NCBI GenBank assembly: GCA_040755535.1
Contig: JBFMAV010000005.1
Span: forward strand, 1 to 64,000
DNA: 64,000 bases
From: Aquabacter sp040755535
GTDB taxonomy: Bacteria > Pseudomonadota > Alphaproteobacteria > Rhizobiales > Xanthobacteraceae
Reading direction: 5' to 3'
The position numbers and the translations under genes are program-made. Of the stretch, positions 1-8,686 are shown piece after piece. The number at the start of each line of letters is the position of its first letter. Position 1 is the first letter of the stretch. The notes beneath the pieces are model-generated. The model worked only from the letters and a program-made list of their open reading frames with translations. It was not told where the DNA came from and did not search any database.

Positions 1-84
1 GGTGAGGGCGGCCTTGCAGTCCATCATGCCGGCGCCAGTCTTGTCGCGCAGCTCCTTCACCAGTCCTGCCGTGATCGCGGCCAT
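1..84 (-). CDS. tsf: Elongation factor Ts, N-terminal fragment (runs off the left edge)
   Basis: Only the first 28 codons are inside the window, read on the minus strand from the ATG at 84. The peptide contains VKELRDKTGAGMMDCKAAL, the hallmark N-terminal helix of EF-Ts, the guanine-nucleotide exchange factor that recycles EF-Tu. It follows rpsB with a gap of about 100 bases, the standard bacterial rpsB-tsf order. The body of the protein cannot be assessed from this window. Confidence 0.95.
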   Translation of the reverse strand, partial: MAAITAGLVKELRDKTGAGMMDCKAALT

Positions 85-113
85 TGTCCTAATCCTTCTT
101 CTTCTCGCACCAC

Positions 114-141
114 GGCCGGCTGCGGGTGTCCCGAGCCGGCC
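114..141 (-). other. Intercistronic hairpin between rpsB and tsf
   Basis: An inverted repeat GGCCGGCT/AGCCGGCC (114-121 and 134-141) continues inward as CGGG-TGT-CCCG. Together they form a roughly 12-bp stem broken by one unpaired base. No T-run follows on the minus strand, so it is not a simple terminator. It may lower tsf expression relative to rpsB or mark an RNA processing site (inference). Confidence 0.55.
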
Positions 142-188
142 GCCGGGGCGGATGCCCCTACTTCAAAACTCTGACGTCCGCGGGAGGA

Positions 189-1193
189 TCACTCCACCTC
201 GGCGGAGGCCTCCTTGGCCTGGGCGATCCAACCGTCCACGCGGCCGGGCAGACCCACTTCCTCGCCGATCAGATGCGCGTCGTGGGAATCAAGGCCCGCG
301 ATCTGAGCGAGATGGAAGATGCCGAGGTCGTTCAGCTTCTGCTCGATCTCAGGGCTCACGCCAGCGAGCTTCTTGAGATCATCGGCAACGCCGCGCGGGC
401 CGGACAGCGGCTCGAAGGACGTCCAGATGGACACTTCCTCGGCCGGCAGGTCTTCCATCAGCGGGGCTTCCGCCTCGCCGAGGTCGCCGAGTTCGCCTGC
501 GCCGCGAGAGATGCCGTCGATGGCGGCGCGGGCGACGAGCTCGCAATACAGCTGGATGGCGCGGCCAGCGTCGTCATTGCCGGGAACCGGGAAGGCGATG
601 CCATCCGGATCGCAATTGGTGTCGAGGATGGCCGCCACCGGGATGCCGAGGCGCTGGGCCTCCTTCACGGCAATGTCTTCCTTGTTCGTGTCGATCACGA
701 ACAGGAGGTCCGGCAGGCCGCCCATATCGCGGATACCGCCAAGAGCGCGCTCGAGCTTATCCTTTTCACGGGAGAGCGTCAGGCGTTCCTTCTTGGTGTA
801 GCCCGAGCCCTGCTCGGGACCAGACAGCATCTCCTCCAGCTTCTTCAGCCGGGCGATGGAGTTGGAGATGGTCTTCCAATTGGTCAGCATGCCGCCGAGC
901 CAACGGGAATTCACGAAATACTGCGCGGACCGGCGGGCGGCGTCCGCCACGTGCTCCTGCGCCTGGCGCTTGGTGCCGACGAACAGCACGCGACCGCCAT
1001 TGGCGACCGTGTCCGACACGGCCTGAAGCGCGCGATGCAGCGCGGGCACGGTCTGCGACAGGTCGAGAATGTGGATGTTGTTGCGGACGCCGAAGATGTA
1101 CGGGGCCATCTTGGGGTTCCAGCGGTGGGCCTGATGGCCAAAGTGAACGCCAGCTTCGAGCAGCTGGCGCATCGAATAATCGGGAAGCGCCAT
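189..1193 (-). CDS. rpsB: 30S ribosomal protein S2 with C-terminal helix-hairpin-helix extension
   Basis: This is the S2 protein of the small ribosomal subunit, 334 residues from the ATG at 1193. The open frame continues upstream, but S2 begins with MALPDYSMRQLLEAGVHFGH, so 1193 is the start. The core includes GVRNNIHILDL and FVGTKRQAQ. Typical S2 is about 240 residues. Here residues ~263-334 add a tail with the pattern LAGVSPEIEQKLNDLGI and a later VGLPGRVDGW, which looks like a helix-hairpin-helix nucleic-acid-binding fold. Long S2 proteins of this kind occur in Hyphomicrobiales (known); the function of the tail is not established. tsf lies downstream. Confidence 0.98.
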   Translation of the reverse strand: MALPDYSMRQLLEAGVHFGHQAHRWNPKMAPYIFGVRNNIHILDLSQTVPALHRALQAVSDTVANGGRVLFVGTKRQAQEHVADAARRSAQYFVNSRWLGGMLTNWKTISNSIARLKKLEEMLSGPEQGSGYTKKERLTLSREKDKLERALGGIRDMGGLPDLLFVIDTNKEDIAVKEAQRLGIPVAAILDTNCDPDGIAFPVPGNDDAGRAIQLYCELVARAAIDGISRGAGELGDLGEAEAPLMEDLPAEEVSIWTSFEPLSGPRGVADDLKKLAGVSPEIEQKLNDLGIFHLAQIAGLDSHDAHLIGEEVGLPGRVDGWIAQAKEASAEVE

Positions 1194-1479
1194 TTCAGTT
1201 ATCTCCGGTTGAGCCTCCGCGGACGTACCCTTGCCCCATGGGACAACGGGCACCGGATGGCCGAGATCGGCCGAATGTCCGCGTGCGGAATGGCGCGGCT
1301 TATAGGCGAACGTCGCCCAAGAGGCAAGGCTTGACGGCCGGCGGACTCCGTCAATCGAAATCGCGGTGCTCTGGTAGGTCATGGCCGCGCCATGCCCGTG
1401 CTACACATTAATAAAAAGCAACGTGTACCCACCTGAAAAGCATGCAAGACTTTATTGTATTTTGCGGGGGATTTAAAAC
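1194..1479. other. Divergent intergenic region between rpsB and the sedolisin gene
   Basis: This 286-base gap must hold the rpsB promoter (minus) and the sedolisin promoter (plus). From about 1400 to 1478 the sequence becomes clearly AT-rich, with ATTAATAAAAAG and TTTATTGTATTTTG, unlike the GC-rich surroundings. A GGGGGAT ribosome-binding site sits just before the ATG at 1480. I could not fix a convincing -35/-10 pair on either strand. Confidence 0.4.
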
Positions 1480-4308
1480 ATGGCTGAAATCCAAAAGTCC
1501 ACTTACCTTGACTTCACGAGTGGCGGCACGCTCACATCAACAGGGCAGAGCGTTTCCGACGCCTACGACGTGATTTCGTCCAGAATTGTTACAGATCCGT
1601 CCCTTACAGTGACTGTCGGCATTGTGTTGGACCGCGCCAACGACCCGACAGATCTTCTCAACATGGACTGGGGCACACGCCAGGCAACGCTTGCCCGAAT
1701 GGAGGCCGACGGCACGCTCTGGAGCACATATGGCACCAGCGCTTCCACCTTCGCACTGGTGAGCAATACCCTCACCGGGATGGGCATTCCGATCGTGGGT
1801 GAGGAAACCGGGCATGTCACCTCAGCCGCCGCGCGCACCATCTGGGTTGAAGTGGATGGGGCACAATTCAAGGCGCTGTTCGGCACCGACCTTCGCCTCG
1901 GCACTTCCGCGAGCGCCGGAGAATTTTACTACTGGGATGGGAATCTGCAGGTTCCCGATGCGATCAGCCCTTATGTGACCGGCGTCTGGCCGGATCTTGA
2001 GGCCGGACCGGCAACTGAGACGCTCAATACCTCGACCGTTACCCTCGCAGAGGGCGCCCAAAGCCCGGGCAATGCGACCAGCGCGCGGACCGACCTGTTC
2101 CCCCAGGATATCGCCGCGCTCTATAATTTTCCTGACCTTCCAGCCGATCTGGACACCGGGACCCTGGCCCTCATCGAGCCGGCAACCGGCGACTATGTCA
2201 CCAAAATTGCCGAATACGGCACCTTCCAGCAGCGGCTCAATGCATACCGGGCGACAGCCGGCGTCGGCGGGGTCGGCGAATATTATGTCGTCAACAGAGA
2301 CAATCAGAGTTCCGACGGCGACGATGGCGAGCGGTCCCTGGATGTGGGCGTCGTGTCGGCCGTCGTGCCCAACAGCAGGATCGGCCTTTATGTCGGTTCC
2401 GGAAATTCAACCTACTCGACGTATCAGACCGCGATCTGGGATCTGACGAACAACCCGTCGGTCATTTCGTCCTCTTTCAGCGACCTCAATCTGTTTACCA
2501 AGGGGTCGCCGTTTGAGACGGCCTATCGCGAATTGTTCATCGACGCCGCGCTGCGCGGGATCTCGGTCTTCAACGACGCCTATGACGGTGGATCAGGCAA
2601 CGAAACGGGGACCGGCCTCACGAATCTGTTCGTTGGCTCCATGAGCCCCTATGCCATGGTGGTCGGCGGCACGTCGCTCTCCACCGGAAATGCGGCGGAC
2701 AATGACGCGACCCTGGCCGATACCGTTACCGCCGCCACTGCCGGCGACCTGCAAACCATCTGGCAATTGGTGCGCGGCGGACTGCGGCAATGGTCTGACA
2801 GTCTCTCAGACAACGCGACCTTCATCGAAACCGTTTGGAACGAGTATTATCTCGAAAATGGGACGATGAAGAACAACTACCTCTCGAACAATACGACCTC
2901 AGGCGGCGTCGACACGACCCAGGTTACACCACAATACCAGACCGCCTATGGATTGACGCCAACGGATGCCGATCCGAATGGCGGCGTCGGGCGCGGGGCG
3001 CCGGATGTCGCGGCAAATGCTGGCGGCAACCTGTTCTACAGCGTTCCCGACAGCAATATGGTGGGCGTGAGCGAAAGCGGCGGCACCAGCGCCGCGACGC
3101 CACTTTGGGCCAGCCTCGCCACGCGCCTCAATGCCATCTTCGCGGACCAGGGGCTCCCGGACCTCGGATACAGCAACGACCTCTATTACATCGCGTCCGC
3201 CATCTCTCCCGCCTCGTTTAACGACATCACGGTGGGGAACAACACGTCCACCTATATCAACGGCAACGGCTTCTTTGCGGAGAAGGACGGCACCTACTAC
3301 GCGCTCTCTGCGACGGGAATCGGCTACGAAGCCGGCGAGGGTTATGATCTGGTCTCCGGCCTCGGCACGCCCAACGGGGTGCTGCTCGGCCGCGCCCTGA
3401 CGACCATTGCCCACTCCCAACTCTATTATGACCTTGCTCCGGTCCTTGAGACAGGGACGGACGGCTGGGAATCGGATGCCACGCAAAGCCTGATCTTCCA
3501 GACCACCTTCGGCCAGGATGCGAGCTGGAGCCTCACGCTGGACGGGGCGCAACAGTCCTTCGCGGGGAGCGCCACCGGCGCCTATGCCTGGACGGCGGCT
3601 CTGGCGCAGCAGAGCCTCCAGTCGGATTTCTCGACCAGTCTCGTCACCATGTTCGACGGCTATGCTCAGGGCCAAGCCTATCAGACCACCTTGGCGGGCG
3701 GCACGGATCTCGCCATTGCAGTGGCCGGACAGGGGGCGAGCGCCTACCAGTCCACTCTCACCGGCGATTTCGGCTTCATGGATTTCATGACTGGTGCCGG
3801 CGCATCTGTGGAAGTCGCGCGCGCAGTCGCCACGGCGACCACCGCTGGCGGCGCCGACGACATGGGCGTGGTCGTGCGCCTGCGGCAGAACGGCATGAAC
3901 GGCGCTTCCGTCATGTTCTATGAGGTGGACGATTATGCCGGCTCGATTTCGGGCCTCGCGCCCGGCGACGCCGGTTACGCTGCCGCTGCCGAAGCCCGTG
4001 CCTACCAAACGTCCGCGGGCGGCAACGCGCTCTCCGGCGCGGGGTACGGGGGCTACAGCGAGGGCATGATCCTCAACGTGGATTCGGGCGACCTCATCGC
4101 CATGCAGCTCACCAGCAACGGCAACACCTTCTGGGCCTTCGCCCCGGCCAATGAAGAGGTCAACGGGCAGGATGTCGCCCATCTGTGGAGCTATGGGCTC
4201 AACACCTGGGGCTGGGAGGATCTGTACGGCGGGGGCGATCGCGACTTCAACGACCTGATCGTCCAGCTGGACTTTACCAGCGCCGCGGGCAGCGGCCTGC
4301 TGCTCTGA
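1480..4308 (+). CDS. Sedolisin-family (S53) serine-carboxyl peptidase with C-terminal DUF4114-like domain
   Basis: 942 residues. Residues ~30-180 resemble the sedolisin activation propeptide. The catalytic domain shows the S53 signatures: Glu284 and Asp288 in GERSLDV (E-x3-D), Asp369 in the oxyanion position (NDAYDGG), and the nucleophile Ser537 in SGGTSAATPLW. Likely calcium ligands are in NDITVGNN (~581-588) and GYDLVSGLGTPNG. Residues ~780-930 end in GWEDLYGGGDRDFNDLIV, the pattern of DUF4114 domains. There is no N-terminal signal peptide, and the chain ends in Gly/Leu residues, which fits type I secretion (inference); no transporter genes are nearby. S53 enzymes are usually acid-active endopeptidases. 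It is a single-gene unit with its own terminator, and its composition is richer in Asn/Thr codons than its neighbours. Confidence 0.88.
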   Translation: MAEIQKSTYLDFTSGGTLTSTGQSVSDAYDVISSRIVTDPSLTVTVGIVLDRANDPTDLLNMDWGTRQATLARMEADGTLWSTYGTSASTFALVSNTLTGMGIPIVGEETGHVTSAAARTIWVEVDGAQFKALFGTDLRLGTSASAGEFYYWDGNLQVPDAISPYVTGVWPDLEAGPATETLNTSTVTLAEGAQSPGNATSARTDLFPQDIAALYNFPDLPADLDTGTLALIEPATGDYVTKIAEYGTFQQRLNAYRATAGVGGVGEYYVVNRDNQSSDGDDGERSLDVGVVSAVVPNSRIGLYVGSGNSTYSTYQTAIWDLTNNPSVISSSFSDLNLFTKGSPFETAYRELFIDAALRGISVFNDAYDGGSGNETGTGLTNLFVGSMSPYAMVVGGTSLSTGNAADNDATLADTVTAATAGDLQTIWQLVRGGLRQWSDSLSDNATFIETVWNEYYLENGTMKNNYLSNNTTSGGVDTTQVTPQYQTAYGLTPTDADPNGGVGRGAPDVAANAGGNLFYSVPDSNMVGVSESGGTSAATPLWASLATRLNAIFADQGLPDLGYSNDLYYIASAISPASFNDITVGNNTSTYINGNGFFAEKDGTYYALSATGIGYEAGEGYDLVSGLGTPNGVLLGRALTTIAHSQLYYDLAPVLETGTDGWESDATQSLIFQTTFGQDASWSLTLDGAQQSFAGSATGAYAWTAALAQQSLQSDFSTSLVTMFDGYAQGQAYQTTLAGGTDLAIAVAGQGASAYQSTLTGDFGFMDFMTGAGASVEVARAVATATTAGGADDMGVVVRLRQNGMNGASVMFYEVDDYAGSISGLAPGDAGYAAAAEARAYQTSAGGNALSGAGYGGYSEGMILNVDSGDLIAMQLTSNGNTFWAFAPANEEVNGQDVAHLWSYGLNTWGWEDLYGGGDRDFNDLIVQLDFTSAAGSGLLL

Positions 4309-4314
4309 TGGGAG

Positions 4315-4342
4315 GGGCGGGCCGCGCCGGCCCGCCCTTTCT
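4315..4342 (+). terminator. Rho-independent terminator of the sedolisin gene
   Basis: A perfect 9-bp GC stem, GGGCGGGCC (4315-4323) with GGCCCGCCC (4329-4337), is followed by TTTCTCT. It begins seven bases after the stop codon. Confidence 0.85.
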
Positions 4343-4451
4343 CTCCAGCCTGGCGTGGTGGCGTCGCGCGCCGGGGCGTTCAGAACCAAAGCATTGCCCG
4401 CGCCGCACCGGCGTCTTGCGAAAACCGCCCTGAGCACCGCGCCGCGTCACC

Positions 4452-5060
4452 TCATGGCTTAGGCTTGCTGGCCGCCTCGGTCGCCGCCTTTTCCCGCGCC
4501 GCCTTCTCCTGCGCCGCCTTTTCAACGACAACCGGCACCAGCGCGTTCAGCTCCGCGAACATGCGCACATAGACGTCCATGGGCTTGCCCCAGGCATCCT
4601 CCACATCCGCATCGCCCTTCCCCGCATATTCCGTGATGGTGAAGGTCTTGCCGGCGGCGTCCTTGAAGGTGGCGAGGATGTGCGCCTTATGGGTCTGGGT
4701 CAGGGTGAGGATGATGTCGGATCGCTTGATGTCCTGCGGCGTCAGTTGCGTGGCGATGTGGGACGACAGATCGATTCCCTTGTTCATCCAGAGAATCTGG
4801 GCATTCATCTCCACCTTGATCTCATAGGGATTGACCTCGATCCCCCGCGAGATGAAGCGCGCGTCCACATTGTGCGATACCGCATAGATGCGCGCCATGG
4901 TTTCGGCCGTGATGCTTCGGCCGGTGTTTCCGGTATCGACGAAGGCCATCTTCACACTGCTGGCCTCCGCGGTCGCCGCCGGGGCGATCACCGCAACCAC
5001 CACAGTCGCGACCGCCACCCCAAGCCATTTTGCGAAGCCAAGCGAATTCAAAGCACGCAT
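4452..5060 (-). CDS. Secreted low-molecular-weight tyrosine phosphatase-like protein lacking the catalytic cysteine
   Basis: 202 residues. Residues 1-33 form a signal peptide with a long hydrophobic core and an AEA-type cleavage region. The mature part has the LMW-PTP fold signature, but the P-loop reads FVDTGNTGRSITAE where active enzymes have FVCxGNxCRSxxAE. Asp42 replaces the nucleophilic Cys and Gly47 replaces the second Cys; Arg48 and Ser49 are kept. Asp155 (VEDAWGKP) sits where the general acid is expected. The last ~25 residues are a charged Lys/Glu/Ala tail. The protein is probably not an active phosphatase or arsenate reductase and may bind anions or partners in the periplasm (inference). 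It stands alone, 72 bases downstream of dnaE on the same strand. Confidence 0.75.
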   Translation of the reverse strand: MRALNSLGFAKWLGVAVATVVVAVIAPAATAEASSVKMAFVDTGNTGRSITAETMARIYAVSHNVDARFISRGIEVNPYEIKVEMNAQILWMNKGIDLSSHIATQLTPQDIKRSDIILTLTQTHKAHILATFKDAAGKTFTITEYAGKGDADVEDAWGKPMDVYVRMFAELNALVPVVVEKAAQEKAAREKAATEAASKPKP

Positions 5061-5132
5061 GATCCGTCCCCCCTCAAGCCAGTGGAGGGATGGCTTAGCG
5101 GAGCTTCTTGTCGGGCTGACAACGCCCTTCGA

Positions 5133-8100
5133 TCATGCGGCCTCGACGGCCACTACTCCGGGAATCGCCTTGATGGCGCCGGCGATCTGCGGCGAGACGG
5201 GATAGCGACCCTCCAGGCGGATCTCCACTTCCGCCCGCCCCTCTTCCATCAGGAGGATCAGGCTCACCTCCCCGTCCCCCTTGCCGTCGAGACGCCTGGA
5301 AATCCCTTCCAGCGGCTCTGTGGACCGCACGAAGATGCGCAGCGCCTTGTGATGGCGCGAGGTCGCCTCGTCGAGCCGCTCGCAGGACTGGATGCGCAGG
5401 CGCACATCCTCGCCCTGAAGCTCTGCGGAGACCATCATGAGCAGCGGCATGCCGGGCTCCAGCAGGTCGCGAAAATGGGCCAAGCCTTCCGAGAAGATCA
5501 CCGCCTCGAAATGTCCGGTGGGGTCGGACAGGCCGACAATGCCCATGCGGGTGCCCGATTTGGTGCGCCGCTCCTGCCGCGAGACCACGGTCGCGGCGAT
5601 GCGTCCGGCCACCGCCCCCGCCCGCACAGCGCGGGCAAATTCCGCGTAGGGCTGAACCCGCATGCGCTTCAGCGCGGGCGCATAATCGTCCAGCGGATGG
5701 CCCGTCAGAAAAAAGCCGATGGCGTCATATTCCCGCTGGAGACGCTCGGCCGGGTCCCAGGGCTGGGCCTGTGGCAGGGGAAGTTCCGCCTTCACCGGGC
5801 CGGAGCCGAACATATCGTTCTGGCCCACCGCCCTGCCCTGCTCCTCGCGGGCGGCATGGGCGACGATGGGCTCCAGGGCGGCGAAGACCCGCGCCCGGTT
5901 CTTTTCCAGCACATCGAAACAGCCAGCGGCGGCAAGGCTTTCCAGGGTGCGCTTGTTGACCAGTTTCACCGGCAGGCGCCCGGCAAAGTCCGCGAGGTCC
6001 GCGAAAGGCCGCCCCGCCCGCGCAGCAACGAGCGCATCCACGGCCGCGCCGCCCACGCCCTTGATGGCTGCCATGGCATAGATGATCTTGCCGTCAATCA
6101 CCTGGAACTCGCGCGCCGACAGATTGACCGAGGGCGGCACCACTTCGATGCCGAGTCGCTGCGCTTCCTGGCGGAATTCCGCGAGCTTATCGGTATTGCC
6201 CATGTCCAAGGTCATGGATGCTGCAAGAAACTCAGTCGCGTAATTGGCCTTGAGCCAGGCCGTCTGGTAGGCGACGAGCGCATAAGCGGCGGCGTGGGAC
6301 TTGTTGAATCCATAGTCGGCGAACTTCGCCAGCAGGTCGAAGATGGTGTCCGCCTGCGCCTTCGGCACGCCGCGCTCAGCGGCGCCGGAGACAAACCGCT
6401 CGCGCTGCTTTTCCATTTCCGCGCGGATCTTCTTGCCCATGGCGCGGCGTAGCAGGTCCGCCTCGCCGAGCGAATAGCCGGCCAGCGCCTGCGCAATCTG
6501 CATCACCTGTTCCTGGTAGATGATGACGCCGAAGGTTTCTTTCAGATAGGGCTCCAGCTTCGGATGGATATAGTCCGGCTTGGCGCGGCCGTGCTTGCAG
6601 TCGCAATAGACGGGGATGTTGGCCATGGGGCCGGGCCGGTAGAGCGCGACAAGGGCGATCAGATCCTCGATCCGGTCGGCCTTCATGTCCACCAGCGCCC
6701 GGCGCATGCCCGCGCTTTCCACCTGGAACACGCCCACCGTCTCGCCCTTCGCCAGCATGGCGTAGGTTTTCTCGTCGTCCAGCGGGATTTTGGACATGTC
6801 TATGTCGATGCCGCGCTGGCGAATGAGCCGCGCGGCGGTCTCGATGACGGTGAGGGTCTTGAGGCCCAGGAAGTCGAACTTCACGAGGCCCGCCTGCTCC
6901 ACCCATTTCATATTGTACTGGGTGACCGGCATGTCCGACTTGGGGTCGCGATAGAGCGGCACCAATTGGTGCAGCGGCCGGTCCCCGATCACGATGCCGG
7001 CGGCATGGGTGGAGGCGTGGCGGTTCAGTCCTTCGAGGCGCACGGCGATGTCGAAGGCGCGCTTCACCACCTCTTCCTGGTCGCGCGCGGCCTGGAGGCG
7101 TGGTTCGTCCTCAATGGCCTGCTTCAGGGTGACGGGGTTTGCCGGATTCTGGGGTACAAGCTTGCACAGCTTGTCCACCTGCCCATAGGGCATTTCCAGC
7201 ACGCGCCCCACGTCACGCAGCACGCCGCGCGCCTGGAGCGTACCGAAGGTGATGATCTGCGCCACCTGCGCGCGCCCGTAGCGCTGCTGGACATAGTGGA
7301 TCACCTCGTCCCGCCGGTCCTGGCAGAAGTCCACGTCGAAGTCCGGCATGGAGACGCGGTCGGGATTGAGGAAGCGCTCGAACAGAAGGCCGAACCGTAG
7401 CGGGTCGAGATCGGTGATCTGGAGCGAATAAGCCACCAGCGAACCGGCACCCGAGCCACGCCCCGGCCCCACCGGAATATCGTGCGCCTTCGCCCATTTG
7501 ATGAAGTCCGACACGATGAGGAAGTAGCCGGGGAACTTCATGCGGGTAATGATTGAAATCTCGTAGGCGAGACGTTCCTCGTAGACGCTCACCTCGAGCC
7601 CATCCGCCGGACCATGCTTGGCGAGGCGCTGGGCAAGCCCCTCCTTGGCTTGGCGCTCCAATTCCGCCGCCTCGGCGGCAATGGCATCCTCGCCCTGCCC
7701 TTCGCCGGTGGTGAAGCGCGGCAGAATGGGCTTTTGGGTCCGTACCCGATAGGCGCAGCGGCGCGCGATCTCCACCGTGTTGGCGGTGGCCTCGGGCAGG
7801 TCCGCAAACAGGGTGAGCATTTCCGCCCGGGTCTTGAAGCGATGCTCGGCGGTGAGGCGCCGGCGCTCGCCTTCCGACACCATGCGGCCCTCCGCGATAC
7901 AGATCAGCGCGTCGTGCGCCTCATAATCGGCATGGGATCCGAAGAAGGGCTCATTGGAGGCAACCAGTGGCAGGCCCTTGGCATAGGCCAGATCCAGCAA
8001 GGCCGGCTCGGCGAGACGCTCCACATCCATTCCGTGCCGCTCCACCTCCACATAGAGGCGGTCGCCGAAAATGCCCGCCAGCGCGTCCAGCCGCTGGGCG

Positions 8101-8582
8101 GCGATGTCGGCATGGCCGAGCGCCAGCGCGCGGTCGATGGGACCGGCCGGACCTCCCGTCATCGCGATCAGGCCATCGTGGGCGCCCGAGAGCCAGTCGA
8201 GGGCGATGCGGGGTTCCTCGTCGCTGGGCGTTTCCAGGAACGAGCGGGAGACCAGCGTCATCAAATCGCGCCAGCCCGCCTCACGGGCCGCCAGGAGCAC
8301 GATGCGCGGCTTGCGGGCAATCACGGTATGGCGCCCGCCCGAAGGCTCGGGCAAATCGAGCGCCAGCGCGCAGCCGATGATGGGCTGAATGCCGGCGCCA
8401 GCCATCTTCTCCGAGAATTCCAGGGCGCCGAAGAGGTTCCCCGTGTCCGTCAGGGCCAGCGCGGGCTGCGCATCCGCCTTGGCGAGGTCCGCCAGCTTGC
8501 CGAATGTCAGCGCCCCTTCCAGCAGCGAATAAGAGGAATGGACGTGCAGATGGACAAAGCCGGGATCGGACATGGCACTCAA
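5133..8582 (-). CDS. dnaE: DNA polymerase III subunit alpha
   Basis: The 1149-residue replicative polymerase. It begins with the PHP domain (FVHLHVHSSYSLLEGAL, residues 9-25), continues with the Pol III palm, and carries the catalytic acidic motif PDFDVDF at 413-419. The glycine-rich GPGRGSGAGSLVAY lies at 372-385. Helix-hairpin-helix and OB-fold regions occupy the last ~300 residues. The length matches DnaE1 of other alphaproteobacteria, and it works with the clamp loader and sliding clamp at the fork. It is flanked by unrelated genes, so it is probably transcribed alone or with the downstream phosphatase-like gene. Confidence 0.98.
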   Translation of the reverse strand: MSAMSDPGFVHLHVHSSYSLLEGALTFGKLADLAKADAQPALALTDTGNLFGALEFSEKMAGAGIQPIIGCALALDLPEPSGGRHTVIARKPRIVLLAAREAGWRDLMTLVSRSFLETPSDEEPRIALDWLSGAHDGLIAMTGGPAGPIDRALALGHADIAAQRLDALAGIFGDRLYVEVERHGMDVERLAEPALLDLAYAKGLPLVASNEPFFGSHADYEAHDALICIAEGRMVSEGERRRLTAEHRFKTRAEMLTLFADLPEATANTVEIARRCAYRVRTQKPILPRFTTGEGQGEDAIAAEAAELERQAKEGLAQRLAKHGPADGLEVSVYEERLAYEISIITRMKFPGYFLIVSDFIKWAKAHDIPVGPGRGSGAGSLVAYSLQITDLDPLRFGLLFERFLNPDRVSMPDFDVDFCQDRRDEVIHYVQQRYGRAQVAQIITFGTLQARGVLRDVGRVLEMPYGQVDKLCKLVPQNPANPVTLKQAIEDEPRLQAARDQEEVVKRAFDIAVRLEGLNRHASTHAAGIVIGDRPLHQLVPLYRDPKSDMPVTQYNMKWVEQAGLVKFDFLGLKTLTVIETAARLIRQRGIDIDMSKIPLDDEKTYAMLAKGETVGVFQVESAGMRRALVDMKADRIEDLIALVALYRPGPMANIPVYCDCKHGRAKPDYIHPKLEPYLKETFGVIIYQEQVMQIAQALAGYSLGEADLLRRAMGKKIRAEMEKQRERFVSGAAERGVPKAQADTIFDLLAKFADYGFNKSHAAAYALVAYQTAWLKANYATEFLAASMTLDMGNTDKLAEFRQEAQRLGIEVVPPSVNLSAREFQVIDGKIIYAMAAIKGVGGAAVDALVAARAGRPFADLADFAGRLPVKLVNKRTLESLAAAGCFDVLEKNRARVFAALEPIVAHAAREEQGRAVGQNDMFGSGPVKAELPLPQAQPWDPAERLQREYDAIGFFLTGHPLDDYAPALKRMRVQPYAEFARAVRAGAVAGRIAATVVSRQERRTKSGTRMGIVGLSDPTGHFEAVIFSEGLAHFRDLLEPGMPLLMMVSAELQGEDVRLRIQSCERLDEATSRHHKALRIFVRSTEPLEGISRRLDGKGDGEVSLILLMEEGRAEVEIRLEGRYPVSPQIAGAIKAIPGVVAVEAA

Positions 8583-8633
8583 TCGGATCGAGTCAGATGC
8601 GCCATCCTAAAGCGCCCCCCGCTCGGTTTGAAT

Positions 8634-8672
8634 GCCGATCAGGCCGTCGTCACCGGCGACGGCCTGATCGGC
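8634..8672 (-). terminator. Long perfect hairpin downstream of the peptide transporter
   Basis: A perfect 16-bp inverted repeat, GCCGATCAGGCCGTCG (8634-8649) and its complement (8657-8672), flanks a 7-base loop. It lies just past the stop of the minus-strand POT transporter and before dnaE. The T-run is weak (ATT then CAAACC), so it may be a factor-dependent or 3'-stabilising structure rather than a classical terminator. Confidence 0.6.
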
Positions 8673-8686
8673 ACCGATGACGGCAG

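Noticed and set aside
4452..5060. Arsenate reductase call for the LMW-PTP-like protein
   Set aside because: Both required cysteines are missing and there are no ars genes nearby.
4680..6452. Long open frame on the plus strand across dnaE
   Set aside because: It is antisense to dnaE, rich in Arg/His/Gly with no domain signature. This is the usual mirror frame of a GC-rich gene.
8634..8672. 16-bp inverted repeat as an insertion-sequence end or attachment site
   Set aside because: It is a single hairpin between two housekeeping genes, with no transposase, target duplication or second copy in the window.
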